A stretch of 64,000 bases of DNA from Plicaturopsis crispa FD-325 SS-3 (GCA_000827205.1 KN832564.1:690810-754809), one strand, 5' to 3'. Positions 33,572-45,471 are shown, counted from the first letter of the stretch. Program-made: numbers and translations. Notes: generated from the letters alone by a model not told the origin.

Positions 33572-36469
33572 ATGCAGTCCAATATCACAGCACCCGATAT
33601 TTCAGCAGCACCCAATATTTTAGTAGCACCCGATATTGCAGCACACGTCATCGACAGGGCAGCGCTCTCCGGCCCCGCAGCGGCCGAAAAACTCAGGCAT
33701 CGCGTCGTCAACGCCGCCTACACCCATTACACATGGTACTTTGTCGGCGCCTTCATCGCCCTCGTCGCGCTCTGCCAATTCGCATCCTACCTCGTCGGTC
33801 GCCTCCAGCGCGCGCACCCTCTCCCTCCCCAGGTGGCAAGTATCAATGGAGGCACCAGAACCACCGCTACGACGACGCCAAAGCCCGCCCTCCGCCGCCT
33901 CCCCCTCGGCCTCCTCAACGCCTACCGCGTCCTCGCCTTCCGCACCACCCTCACCCTCCCCCTCTTCAACTCCCTCTACACCCTCAACCTCGCCGAGGTG
34001 TTCTGCACGCTCGCGTACATCACGGGCTTGTACGTGCTGGAGTTTTATAATGCTGGGAATAAGGTGACGGGGGTGCGGTTCGATGCGACGTTTTGGGGGA
34101 ATCGGGCGGGGTTGATTGCGACGGCGCAGTTGCCGCTGGTGACGGTGTTGGGGACGAAGAATAATGTGCTGTCATGTGAGTGAGATATGGGTTTTCGGTT
34201 TGTGTGGATTGCGGGGTGAGCTGATGGGTGTCATTGGGTCTGTGTAGGGATTACGGGGATTAGCTACGACAAGGTATTTTTATCTGACTGAAGCACGGAT
34301 ATACTTAAAGAGGGCTAATATTGGGTGCTGATAGCTGAACTACCTGCACCGCATGAGCGCGCGCACCGTGTTCGTGCTTCTCTGGGTGCACGCCGGGCAA
34401 TGGGTGCGTCCTTCTTGTTCCTTCAAATTGCACGCTCCCACATACATTGTCTTCAATTTGTATCGCCGTGCTGACTGCGGCTCAAACGCACACAGATCCA
34501 CACCGGCATCGACGACGACCTCCCCACGACATGGCTGCGCCACGGCATCGCCGGCCTCGCCGCGTTTTCGCTCATCATCCTCGTCTCCCTCCGGCCCGTG
34601 CGCGAGCGCTCGTACGAGCTGTTCTTCTGGGTACATTTGTTTGGCGTGTTGTGAGTGGCCCTTCCTCCTCGTTATACACCTCCTTGGTGCCGCTGTACAC
34701 CTCCTTGGTGTCCTTGTACACCTCCTTGGTGTCCTTGTACACCCCCTTGGTGCCGCTGTACACCTCCTTGGTGCCCTTGTACACCTCCTTGGTGCTTCGT
34801 GCCTCCCAGTGCCGTGTAAAAATAGTGGACTGACGATATGTGGTGTGCACAGTGTGTTTTTACTAGGCGGGTACTACCACACCTCGCACTTCAAGGGCAT
34901 CAACGCGTACGTCCTCACCGCGTTCGGCATATGGGCGTTCGACCGCGCGACGCGCCTCGTAAGGGTGGTGGTGTACAACCACGCGTATTTCTCGCCTTTT
35001 GCCCTATTCACATATCTAACACGGTCAAAATCCTCCCCCTCCCCTACACCCGACACCAACAAAACACGAGACGGCTCCACACAGCAAACAACATCCGACG
35101 ACGCTGGGAACGACCTCAAAAACACCTTCGACGCCACAACAGAACTCCTCTCCCCACACCTCATCCGCCTACGCCTGCGCCGCCCGCCGCACTTCCACTG
35201 GCGCGCGGGCCAGGCCGCGTACCTCCTCGCGCCCGGCGTGTCCCGCGTCCCGTTCGAGGCGCACCCGTTTACGATCGCGTCGTTCGAGTCGCGCTTGGTG
35301 CCCCCTTCCGCGTCGTCGTCGGAGAATTCGTCTGCTACCGACTTGGAGAAACGCAGCGGGGGGTCGTCACGGGATGGGCACGATGGGCAGGAGAAGGACG
35401 ACTCACGACAAGGGCAGGACGACGACTCGAAGCCCAGCCCATACTGGCGCGAGCTCGTCTTCCTCATCTCCGTGCGCTCCGGCTTCACCGCGCGCCTCGC
35501 GTCCGTCGCCTCCCGCCGGGGCACAGTCAAAGTCCTCGTCGACGGGCCGTATGGGCCGAGCCCCGGTTTGACGGGGGACGATGTGTGCGTGCTGGTGTGC
35601 GGCGGGACGGGGGTGAGTTATGCGTTGCCTGTTTTGTTGGATGTTATCGAGTGAGTGGGTGGATGTTTTAAGGGTGTGGGTGTGGGTGACTGACGGATGT
35701 GTGGGTGTGTGTGGGTGTGTAGGTGTGCGAAGATGGGGAAGACGCAGTGTAGACGCGTAGTGTTCATATGGGCGATCCGCGATGCCAGTGCGTCCCCATT
35801 CCCCCATCCTCTTCCCCTCATATCTCACCACCACCCATACTCAACCAACGCATTCTTTACACTTATCGTATTTGCAGGCCACGTGAACTGGATCGCGTCC
35901 ACCCTCGCGTCCGCGCTCGTGATCGCCCCTCCGACTCTGGACGTTGCTATCCATGTACACGTCACCACTGCGCCCCGCGGGGGGCTTGATGCGGGGTCTT
36001 GGTATGCGGATTCTATCCACGAGGACCACGAGGACCACGATGCGCCCGAGCCTGAGGAACGCGAGGAGCCCGAATCTGAAAAGCGCAAGGAGCCCGAAAA
36101 CGAGAAGCGCGAGGAGCCCGAATCCGACCCCGAAAAGCGCGCGTCGCGCACATCGGAGCCGCGCGCGTCGAGGATATCGGAACTGGACGCAGTGAACGTC
36201 GTTGGCGGGCGCCCCGACCTCGAGGCGCTGCTACGCGAGGAGGTAGACGCCGCGCCGCGGGGCAGCCGGATGAGCGTCAGCGGTACGTTTATCCTAATAA
36301 GACGTCCGCACTGTGCTGACTACGGACTGCTATTTCCACAGTGTGCGGCTCGCAGTCGATCGCGAACTCGGTGCGGCGGGCGCTGCGGTTCCCTGTGTCG
36401 AGCCCTGCGAGCGTGATGCGTGGGGGGCCGAGCGTCTCGCTGCATGTGGAGAGTTTCGGGTATGCATGA
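33572..36469 (+). CDS. Ferric/cupric reductase, transmembrane flavocytochrome
   Basis: The protein has several N-terminal membrane segments (YFVGAFIALVALCQFASYLV and others). The haem region has two pairs of His with 13-residue spacing: YLHR...WVHAG and WVHLFG...YYHTSH. The flavin block is VPFEAHPFTIAS. The NADPH side shows VLVDGPYGPSP, CVLVCGGTGVSYALPVL and a C-terminal VCGSQSIANSVRRALRF. Enzymes of this family reduce Fe3+ or Cu2+ at the plasma membrane so that transporters can take the metal up. A long acidic insert follows the flavin block, and a repetitive Glu/Pro/Lys insert (EREEPESEKRKEPENEKREE) lies before the last NADPH segment. About eight exons. The intron at 34651-34852 is unusually long and carries a minisatellite. 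The stop is at 36467-36469. Confidence 0.93.
34674..34799 (+). repeat. 21 bp minisatellite in a reductase intron
   Basis: Six copies of a 21 bp unit of the form tacacctccttggtgccgct(g). It fills most of the 202 nt intron between the two haem-ligand exons. The unit length is a multiple of three. Confidence 0.9.
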
Positions 36470-36590
36470 GTGTTTTAGGTATGCGTACGTGCGAAAGGGT
36501 TTGGTGTTTCGTTAGAGTGGGGGGGGCATGTGTTTGTATACATAGAGATAGAGATACGTAGGCAACGTTGGATGCGAGCTACGGCTCGAT
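36220..36590 (+). repeat. Reductase 3' end, source copy of a segmental duplication
   Basis: This block covers the last two exons, their intron and about 120 bp of 3' flank. It is matched in the same orientation by 38745-39125. Confidence 0.8.
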
Positions 36591-37024
36591 GATCAATTGT
36601 AATTTCTCGCCGTCTGAGGCAAAACTTGTGAGCACGGCCGCGGGCTGCCGCGGGAGACGGCGGCTACGGCTTTCGCAGCGGCTGCTCTCTACACTTTCAA
36701 CAATCTCTATCCTGACTCTGCATTTTAGCTGCCAGTGCATCTCTTACATCTTCTCGCCTGAGTCTTTGCGCATCCTTCGCGTCGCCCAGTGTCAAGTCGA
36801 CTCAAATCACCGTAAGTAGTAACCGTGCCTCTGACATTCACCTTGGTCACGGTCTCTGTTGATATATACTACAATCGATCTCTGGAGTCTGTATCGGTGT
36901 GCAGTGTCCGCTGGGGGCTTTCATACGGTACGCACCACTCACCTGTTGCTTCTTCAGAATGCGCGTCTGAGAAATATTCTTTCGCACCTGTGGAATTCAT
37001 TTGTAGGCAAGAAGCTCACGCGCG
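36591..37024. other. Short intergenic region before the F-box gene
   Basis: No gene seen; promoter or leader of the F-box gene. A possible leader intron (donor near 36813 GTAAGT) cannot be confirmed. Confidence 0.3.
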
Positions 37025-38695
37025 ATGGGAGCTTTCAACATCGACGACGTATCGGCCCACAGTACTTCAGATCTCGTCGATCTTGCGCAGTCGTGCATCG
37101 ACGACGAAAGCGCCCGAGTACAGCTGCAGCTCTGTGCGCTCAAAACTCGACGCAACACCCTGTCACTCGTTTCCCGACTGCCTCCCGAGATCCTATCAAA
37201 TGTATTCATCTGGCACGCCGCCATAGCTCGCGAGCACCCGCCCGATCCCAAACAGGGAGCACGTGTGAAGTGGATCGAGGCGACGAACCTATGTCGACAC
37301 TGGCGGTACGTCGCCCTAGACAGCCCGAGACTCTGGAATCGCATAGTGGCTCGGACGCCGTTTTGGACAGAAGAGCTGCTCAGACGCTCTCGCAGTGCGC
37401 CTCTCATGATCGAGTCCGTGTCCCCTGAATTGCGCTCCCACGACGAGTTTGTTCGACGATCAACAGAGATGGCTTTGATGCACATTCCGCGGGTTGTGTC
37501 GCTGCGGCTCAAAGCTGAAGGTCCGGACATGGAGCACTACCTGGCCACCTTAGCGGCCCCGGCGCATGCCGTGGAGATTCTGGTCTTGCAGAATGAGAGC
37601 GTTTTTTCTAGTATCGCACCTGCCCTCGACGGCTTTTGTACTGGATTGAGCCCAGCACTGCGCCATCTCGATCTGTCTCGGTGCAGCATACCTTGGAACT
37701 TGATGCCGCTGCACAATTTGACGGCTTTGAAACTCAAGAACCCTCTTAGCCGTATGACGGTAAGGCAGATGCTTTCCATATTGCGAAGGACGCCCTCACT
37801 CGAAACATTACTACTCTGCTTCGCGTGCCTTATTGAAAGTCACTCTGACTTACAGGAGAATGCCATTGAGCTTCCAAAGCTTACTTCCTTACGCCTATAC
37901 GAAGCCACCCCGGAGTGTGCGGGCCTCCTCGTGCCTCTGGTATTTCCCGCCACTACGACCGTTGTCGTAGACTGTAACCTCGAGTTTTACGACCCGGACT
38001 TGCCTACCATCGTATCCCTCGTGGACGCTATAAGCAAAGTGGGACAAGGCCTGCGTAGCCTCGATATTCGTGCCTCCTGCTTCCGACATCGCAACAATCT
38101 CTGCTGTCGAGGCTATGAAACGAGCGACCCCTCCGCGTCATTCGAACCAAAAATTGTCGTGCAGATTCCTGGCAACGAGGACCGCTCCGCTGGTTGGGCC
38201 TCTGACACCATCATACCAGATGTGTGTAGGGGGTTTCCACTCACGCAACTGCGGCATCTCGAGGTCAGAAGCCCGAGGCTTTCTCTCGAGAGTCTTGGGA
38301 TGGCATGGGTGGACATGTTCGGAATGTGTTCCCATCTACGCCACCTTTCCGTTTCATTGAGAGCCGAGGACATGGCCGCTCTTGTAGCTGCCCTCAATCC
38401 ATCACACGTCGAGGACGCACTCAGAACAGCTAGCCCGTTCCTTCCCGCCCTAGATTACCTAGAGTTGATCGGCATGGAATTGGACTGTTTCGACGAATTG
38501 CGCTCATGCATATGGTACCGGCGCGAGTACGGCGCTGAGCTCCGCAAGCTCGTCTTCCGGACGTGCCCTGGCGTGCAGCCGTATCTCTTTGAAGACATCG
38601 TAACCGTGGACTGGAACACATACTGTCCACCCTCTTCCAACGAGCACGAGTATGATCCATATGATCAGCTTATAGATTACGAGGACTCGCTCTGA
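37025..38695 (+). CDS. Intronless F-box/LRR-like protein
   Basis: A single 556-codon frame. After a short helical lead (VQLQLCALKTRRNTLSLVSR) comes the F-box: LPPEILSNVFIWHAAIAREH, then WIEATNLCRHWRYVALDSPR and LWNRIVA, the standard start of agaricomycete F-box proteins that bind Skp1. The rest has weak leucine-rich spacing (LRHLDLSRCSIPWNLMPLHN, LTSLRLYEATPE, LRHLEVRSPRLSLESLGMAW) and probably forms the substrate arm. It ends in an acidic tail. The gene lies between the reductase 3' end and its duplicated copy. Confidence 0.88.
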   Translation: MGAFNIDDVSAHSTSDLVDLAQSCIDDESARVQLQLCALKTRRNTLSLVSRLPPEILSNVFIWHAAIAREHPPDPKQGARVKWIEATNLCRHWRYVALDSPRLWNRIVARTPFWTEELLRRSRSAPLMIESVSPELRSHDEFVRRSTEMALMHIPRVVSLRLKAEGPDMEHYLATLAAPAHAVEILVLQNESVFSSIAPALDGFCTGLSPALRHLDLSRCSIPWNLMPLHNLTALKLKNPLSRMTVRQMLSILRRTPSLETLLLCFACLIESHSDLQENAIELPKLTSLRLYEATPECAGLLVPLVFPATTTVVVDCNLEFYDPDLPTIVSLVDAISKVGQGLRSLDIRASCFRHRNNLCCRGYETSDPSASFEPKIVVQIPGNEDRSAGWASDTIIPDVCRGFPLTQLRHLEVRSPRLSLESLGMAWVDMFGMCSHLRHLSVSLRAEDMAALVAALNPSHVEDALRTASPFLPALDYLELIGMELDCFDELRSCIWYRREYGAELRKLVFRTCPGVQPYLFEDIVTVDWNTYCPPSSNEHEYDPYDQLIDYEDSL

Positions 38696-38744
38696 GTCAC
38701 ATTGGGGGCCGGGTGTTGCCGCTTGGTGTTACTGGCAACCTTGA

Positions 38745-39125
38745 ACTCCGGGACGCTGCTGAGGGAGGAGATGGACGCCGCGCCGTGGGGGAGCCGCATG
38801 AGCGTCAGCGGTACGTGCTTCGTTGGTCTAAGTTTCCTGATGAGGCGCTCACACTCATTGTGGATTTTCGATAGCCTGCACAGTGTGTGGCTCAGAGTCG
38901 ATTGCGAACTCCGTGCGCCGCGCGCTGCGGTTCCCGGTGTCGAGCCCTGCGAGCGTGACGCGTGGGGGCCCCCGAGCGTTACGTTGCATGTGGAGAGTTT
39001 TAGGTATGCATAGGTGCGAAAGGGTTTGTTGGTTGGTTAGAGTGTGAGTGGAGGGAATGTGTGTTTATACTTAGAGACAGAGATAGATGAGGAGGAGGAT
39101 GCGAGCCACATAGCGGCTCAATGAA
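38745..39125 (+). pseudogene. Duplicated 3' end of the ferric reductase
   Basis: The segment encodes LLREEMDAAPWGSRMSVS, an intron starting at the same GTACG, and then CGSESIANSVRRALRFPVSS ending in HVESFRYA and a stop. It is a copy of the last two exons of the reductase gene. The intron and the 3' flank are also conserved, so it arose by DNA duplication and not through RNA. Nothing upstream of LLREE is present, so it cannot encode a working enzyme. Confidence 0.85.
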
Positions 39126-39384
39126 TGACACGACGCACGGAACTTCAAGTCGAGAGAATGTATTGAGAGCAGAGAAGGTTTGATACTTCGAGCAGACAAC
39201 GCAAGTGGTATGGGTTTGTAAGTAAGGGATATCAATATTACGATGTCCATATGCATGTTATGAGTCCTCTAGGTCAGGTAAAAAATACAACCACGTCAAA
39301 CCGAACACGACCGTTCGATCGTCACAAAGGCTCATCGACGAGCAAAGGAGCGACGAGATGCAGAGCGCGCAGGCGGACAGACGA
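39126..39384. other. Convergent 3' intergenic region
   Basis: No gene seen. Confidence 0.4.
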
Positions 39385-41762
39385 TCACCAATGTATCCAC
39401 TCGCCATACATATTCGGCGCATCGCCGCGCACATACGCCTCAAACGTGCGTTTCAGCACCGTCGCCCAGTCGAGGTCCTGCTTGTCGTCCGCCACGCGGT
39501 CCTCCCACTCATCCGCGTCCCCGTCCATCCCCGCCGCCACCCGCCCTAGCCGCTCGCCCTCGACGAACCGCGGGCCCAGGTCCGCCCAGTTACGCGCGGG
39601 GTCGAACGGTTTTTTCCACCTATTCAAAAGCGGGGCCCTTGTTAGCAGATGAGGAGAGAAAAAGAGACGAGAAGACGGACCAGGAGTTGTGGAAGTGGTA
39701 TGAGTATGCCCCTTTGAAGAAACCGTCGAAGCCCAAGGCCTGGGGTGTTGCGCCCTTCTGGGCCGGCGTTTCGAAGAACTCGGGGAACCTGTAGGAGCAG
39801 GTGATGAATATGTAAGAATGGGCGGCTTCATGGCACTGCCTGCGCTTACGAGTAGAAGAACGGTTCGGGCGGCCTGTCCTGCTGCAAGCCCTCCGCGTTC
39901 AGCCAAGCGGAGTCAAACAGCGCGTCCGGGAGCCGCAACAGCAGTCCTTCAAGGTGTGCGTCCTTCGTGTAGCGGCTGACGGTCATGGGATGGAAGTCGA
40001 GCCCGTTCTTGAGAGCAGTGCGGAAGAGAAAGGTACCGAGAGCAGAGCCCTTGGTCATGCGCAACACGGCTGTGTTGTAGCTCTCATGATACGACCACCG
40101 GTACGCGAAGGCACCTTTCCAGCCCCAGAGCTCCTCCCAGTCGCGCAGAAACAGGGTGTCTGCGTCGAGGTAAACGCCGCCGAAGCGATGGCAAACGACG
40201 AAGCGTGCCATGTCCGAGATGATCATGGACAGTCTGTCGTCTGCAGCCTCGTTCTGCGCATCGCTGCCGTTGCCGTCCTTTCCCTGCTCCTGTGGTGCAA
40301 CCGTGTGGATGACGCCACCCGAGTTAAACAGGTTGCCCTGCAGCGCGCGCCACTCGTCCTTCAGCTCCGTGATGCCGTCCAGTTGCTCGGTGGTGTTCCA
40401 CAGTTTGAACTTTATCACGTCATGGAAACGCGGGTGGAGGAAGGGCGATGCCCAAGGGCTGGTCGATAGCTGATCGAACATGTCGCGGGAGCTGGTGGCG
40501 CCCGGGCCAGGGTTGATCCACATCCAGAATTGCGGGCGGCATTCGAGGCTGGCGCTCTCCGACGGAGGGAGGTTGATGCCCGTGTTCTGCGTGTACAAGT
40601 ACGACAGCAGAGCGAGATACGGCTTGTCGGTGAATGGCCCATTCCAGAACATATGGAATAGCCGCGGGTTTTCGGTGTCGTCGCACGGATCTAAAGGACG
40701 GTTGTGCCGCGGTTCAGGGAGCGACAAATGCGGTTCCCATTCGACACCATGCTTCTTCGTCAGGCCAGCATTGGGATCCTGGTTGGTGGGTCCGACAGCG
40801 AGAGCTTCCGTACCCATGTGGTACGGGAGGCTTTCCGTTGCATTCGATACTTCGCCTTCCCGGAAAATGTACTTCCACTCATCCGCCTTACCGCGGCGCA
40901 GCGGTGCCCCGTGCTCAAGCCCTCCACCGACACGAAGGACCTCGAGACAGTCGCGTACATACTATAAGCACCATTAGCATGTCAGTTGTCTTTAGAATAT
41001 AAGACTCTGGACGCACTTTCTGCTGCGAATAATCGCAGTGTGACATGATGATATCCAGATCCGCAACGCTGCCCCTTACTGGTCGCGGTGGGTATGCGAC
41101 ATTTGGGGGCCGACTCCGAATATCCAGATAGTCACGTCTCGGTCCCGCTCCGAGCGCATTGGTGAGTACAGGGCCTGGGGGCGGTTTGAACCGTGACGGA
41201 ATTGCGGGCGCCCTCCGTGGAGGTACTGCAGGGTTTATCGGTGCACTGCTCAGACCAATCTCGGAAGGAACTGAAAGGACCGGCTGTTAATGAGTGTCGG
41301 ATAACGAATAGCACAAAATCACGCACTGCTCCGCGCGCTTGGATAATGACCACTCGCTATTTCCCACTGCCATATGCGCTGCAGATCCTCTCTTTCGAAC
41401 ACGAGTGTCGAAGGATCGATACGGGGAGGTGGGGGTGAAGGTGGTGGCTCCGCCCATCGAACTGTCTGTTCCTCGGCGCCATACAGCCGCCTTGTCGTCA
41501 AAGAAAAGACAGTGATACTGATTACACATATGCACAGTACCAGCGGGCCCCAGCGCCGGCGGAATGGGGACGGTAGACGGCCAGTATTTGGGACAAGAAT
41601 GCGCAGACCGGGGGTGGCGACGCCAGGGATAGGCAGGGTGACTTTCACGGTCCATAGCGGCGAACTGCCCTGCCTGTGCATTTTCTCCTTGATAGCTGTC
41701 GAGGTCGTCGTTGGCAAGACGTCGGGCACATCATCGTCCGGTAGATAGAGAGTGGACGCCAT
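39385..41762 (-). CDS. Type II membrane glycosyltransferase with DXD motif
   Basis: The start at 41762 (MASTLYLPDDDVPDVLP) is followed by a membrane anchor (WGPLVLCICVISITVFSLTT) and a Pro-rich stem. The catalytic part has PRLFHMFWNGPFTDKPYLAL, the sugar-nucleotide motif FGGVYLDADTLFLRDW (DAD is the metal-binding triad), and AFAYRWSYHESYNTAVLRMT. It ends near a YSYHFHNSWWKKPFDPAR block and the stop at 39387-39385. This is the layout of the Och1/GT32-type sugar-binding DXD family of the Golgi lumen. Donor and acceptor cannot be told from sequence. Five or six exons, with at least one intron in the stem at about 41330-41280. Confidence 0.87.
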
Positions 41763-42137
41763 TTCACCAGGACTGGCGCATAGAGATACAGGGAGTTCTG
41801 TGTTGGCAAAGTTGAAAGATACAAGAGAACGGCGACAGAACTTCAGCCATATGTTCTCGGCTAATCTTGGCTGTCCATACTACACCACCCGGACTTGTGG
41901 CGGTACGACTTCCGACTCTCCTCGCTATGCAAAACTCTTGAAGCCTGTAGTTCTACTTGGAAATGTATATTACGATGGCCATGAACACCACATTGAGTAA
42001 ACGTGGGGATTAATTTACAGACAAGCAGTCTCCAATCTAGCGTTGAGAGCCCGACGACGAATCGACCTAAGTAGCACGAGGGTATTCCTACAATTTCTAC
42101 CCTCCCAGGTAGTCGAAGAGACCCTATGCGTCCCAAT
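41763..42137. other. Intergenic region upstream of the glycosyltransferase
   Basis: No gene seen. It contains the glycosyltransferase promoter and the terminator of the zinc-knuckle gene. Confidence 0.4.
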
Positions 42138-42875
42138 CTATCGCCTGCTGCTGCGCCCTTTCGAGTCCGAGTCTGATCCCACAGACGGAGATCGTGTGCG
42201 TCGGCGGCGGCGCTTGGCGCGATGCGATGATCCTGACGAAGACGAAGACCCCAATGAATCCGAGTCTGAGCCCGAGTCGGAATCAGAGTCAGAGTCAGAC
42301 GACGACGAGTCCGACGAGGAGGAAGAGGATGACGAGGAGCTAAGAGCAATGCAATTGATCAGTACGGCCATCCTAGCACGTTGCCAGACACAGAGGAAGG
42401 CTACGCACCTTTTTGCGCGCTTCTTCGATTTCGACGAGGACGCTGCAGCCTGTGCCTCGGCTTCCTGCCGCTCTTTCTCCTTCGCTGATAATATCCGGTT
42501 CGCAGTTCCACTTCTACACAGATACGACCGTACGATGAGTACATGCGATATGACCATGCAGTCTCAGAGATGCAAACTTACTTGGATTTGAACTCTTCGG
42601 GAACTTCGACGGAAGGCTTACCCTCTGCCCGTAATTTGGCGAGGACACGGGGGTTCTCCAGTTGTTGCGTGCGGGATGGTCGCGACACGTACGGCCGTGC
42701 TGGGGCTTTGCATTCGTAAGTATAGTGGCCTGAAAATAAGCGCATTCATAAGAGTGAATCATGTACGTAGGAAAGAGGATGAACAAAACGCACCAGTCTT
42801 GAGACATTTCTGGCACGTAGTGCTTGAAGTTGCGCGAGGCGTGCCGAAACTGCGGTGGGGTGCGTACTTCGACAT
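42138..42875 (-). CDS. ZCCHC10-like zinc-knuckle protein
   Basis: The start at 42875 (MSKYAPHRSFGTPRATSSTT) leads into a zinc knuckle, CQKCLKTGHYTYEC, of CX2CX4HX4C form. It is split by an intron after the Thr-Gly codon region. Next come RPYVSRPSRTQQLENPRVLA, a KEKERQEAEAQAAASSSKSK helix, and a Ser/Asp tail ending in RAKRRRRRTRSPS. The order of zinc knuckle, RPSRT block and poly-Ser/Asp tail matches metazoan ZCCHC10 and its fungal relatives, which are nuclear proteins of unclear role, probably RNA-linked. Four exons. Because the tail is repetitive, the opposite strand also stays open (42043-42591), but that frame has no domain. Confidence 0.85.
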
Positions 42876-43235
42876 TGTTGGGCGTTTTCTGAGAGAGGTT
42901 TTCACCTAGCCTTCTGTGCGGGTAGGCTCGATATGATGTAGAGTTTGTGTGGTGTTTTGACGCGGATGCGGGTAGAAAACTGAGAAAGCTCGTCTATGGA
43001 ATTAGGCTTGTGGCTGAGCGCTGACTCGTGAGGCCCTTGTTCAAGTTGTTGTTTGCTGTTGTGGCAACTCCGCGGCCTAAATAAATACGGGCAGCCACTG
43101 ACTTCTTGCAGCAATGCAGCCGTCGAGTCGTCGCTAACATTGCGTGTACACGCATAGCGCACTCAACATATGATTGACGGAATTCCAGACTCCCAATTCC
43201 GAAAGCACGATATACGAGATGAATAATAAGCTACA
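42876..43235. other. Intergenic region between two minus-strand regulators
   Basis: No gene seen; promoter of the zinc-knuckle gene. Confidence 0.4.
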
Positions 43236-44688
43236 CTATAAGAGTCCGTCTATGTTTGTCTCTGCCCCGATGACATCTATGGATATATGCTGAAGCCATC
43301 TAGGCATTGGAAGGTTTCTGGTCTGTAGCTGCGTAGATGAGTATTCATAGAAGTGACACGCGGAATAATAATACGAACCAGGTACGGTCCACCGCGAGTT
43401 TGACGCCTGCCCCTGGCATTTATGGATCTGCAGCATTCTCTCCGAGGAGAAGAAACGGCGACAGACGGAGCACGACCATTCGCAGGACTTCCCGTGTTGG
43501 GAAACCTCGTGCCGCAGACGATCGTGCTGCCGCGAGAACATTTCCTGGCATCCAGGCATCGTGCAGGGCAGAGAAGTCTTGACTTTTGGTTGATGTGTTG
43601 TCATGTGCACCTGAGCCAAACACCAGATGAGCGTCACGGAGTCAGGATCATGCATGAGAAGGATCGTACCTTGCGTGTATATTCACTAGTAAATTGACGG
43701 TCGCAGCCTTGCAGGATGCAGGAGAAACGCCTACGGCGTTGTTTTCCCGTTCCCGTCCCCGAAGATGTTGAGGACGAGGCTGTCGACATGGTGCAATCAT
43801 TGGAGGGGCTGTTGGAGGCCTCCGATTTCGGAGTCGGGGGGATATTCTCGGTCCTGGAGATGGCCGCAGGAGCGCCCGCGGGGGTAACGTGACTGGCGTG
43901 CTGATGAGATGAGCGGCCGTCCTCGGAAGCACCCTGCGATGGCTGAGGAAGCAGACAAAATGCTGCGAAATTAAAGCATTGGCATTCAGCCGTTATTCCG
44001 GTGTAATAGAGTTACGGTGACACTAACGTGAGCTGTCGACGTCGAAGGACGCCGAGTCTGGGACGGAGAACAAGTTCCGGGAAACCGAGTCCTGATGCCC
44101 TGCGGTGTCCTTTTCCCACTCTGTTATGTCCGTTGCCCAAGGAGCGAAGCAGTAGCCTGAGATAGACAGGCAAGCCAATGTTAGACGGGCACGGACATCG
44201 AATGCAGTACTCTCACCTAGCATCCCATCATCCCCGGAGTGAGAATCAGATGCTGCCTGGAAGAGATTATCTGAACCCAACGGCCAAAAATCAGGACACG
44301 AGACACGAATGACTACACGGGCTTCGGGCTTACTCATTGCTAAGTCATGGTGCGCCTGCTCTCCGACCCAAGGATTCGCGTTGGACGTAGAAGCTGTGAG
44401 ACCTCCATCAGCTCACGTCCTTAGAAGACTATATAAGGCTGTCCCACCGTTCGCATTTTCATCACCCCCCGACAGCGCTGCTTGACCAGCCGTGGGGTCA
44501 AAGGAAGCGAAGACGCACAACCCATAGTCGGTCTCCTCAAAATTAATGGTCAGGCCATTGGCCATAGACGGCAGCGGACTCTGGGCCGCCGCGGGCTTGA
44601 GGCATAGACTGAGACGGCCGTCAGTCGATCCTAGTTTAACACAGATTTGGAACCGATTGAGCTCGTCAATGGGAAGAGTGAGCGACAT
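43236..44688 (-). CDS. C2H2 zinc-finger transcription regulator
   Basis: The start at 44688 (MSLTLPIDELNRFQICVKLG). Exons join through an acidic N-terminal region (STSNANPWVGEQAHHDLAMS after a 54 nt intron), a Ser/Pro-rich stretch and a basic KQRRRRFSCILQGCDRQFTS. Finger 1 is CILQGC...H..TH, finger 2 is CTMPGCQEMFSRQHDRLRHE with a second His in SQH, and finger 3 is CSVCRRFFSSERMLQIHKC, whose last ligand is Cys. Nuclear DNA binding is expected. The targets are unknown. A final intron is optional because the frame stays open across it. The stop is at 43238-43236. Confidence 0.82.
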
Positions 44689-45471
44689 GGCGTCGAAAAG
44701 AAGGGACTTGGTACTGAGAAGCAGGAGCAAAGCATGCTGCAGAATAGATTATATATCTCCTCATTTAGCCGAGTGCTTGCCTTTCCGTAGACCGGTGCGG
44801 CGGTGCCAACGAGACTCGTCCGACGTCAGTGGTTCTCCCTAAATATTTGAGCAAGTGTACAAGATATCGTTTTCGATCAACGGAAGAAAACTACAAGAAA
44901 GCACAAAACTCACTGACGGTTCCTGGATAGGCAGCGTCGCGGTAGACGGAGCACATTAGAAGCAGTGCGCGGGACAAGAAACTACAGCCGGCGCGTTTCC
45001 CATTGTGTTGCTTGCGGCGGACAGTCATGCAATGCACATAACACGGGCGCCAAGTAGCAGCGCTGGCAGCCTCGCGGCAATGATGCTGACAAATCGCACT
45101 TGCACTGTAGAGCGCCCGGCGTGATTGACGACTTGCTATTGGACTACGATGACGCGCTCTTGATAGGTGGAATTATATGGCGCTGGACGCTGCTTTTGAT
45201 GAGCGTACGGAAGTGAAATCTCGAGACTAGGATACCGGCAGATTGAGTTTCACGCTCAGCAGGATACTAGCACGACTCACCTCCAGTATCAGGGCGCCGA
45301 AAGATACATGACATGCGTGGGCGCCTGGGCGCTCATAGTGCAGTAGCGGAGCAGGAGCCGAGGAACGGTGAATACCTTATCTGATTATCTTTGACACTGG
45401 CTAATCTCCGACGAGCATGCCCAGTCTTCAAGGAGCAGCTAGTTTGTGACATTTGAGAGCTGGACGACAGC
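44689..45471. other. Intergenic region left of the inverted-repeat element
   Basis: No gene seen; promoter of the C2H2 gene at its left end. Confidence 0.4.

Noticed and set aside
42043-42591. A 182-codon plus-strand acidic frame (Glu/Asp/Ser repeats)
   Set aside because: It is the mirror of the Ser/Asp tail of the zinc-knuckle gene on the other strand. The minus frame has the zinc knuckle, splice sites and family order.
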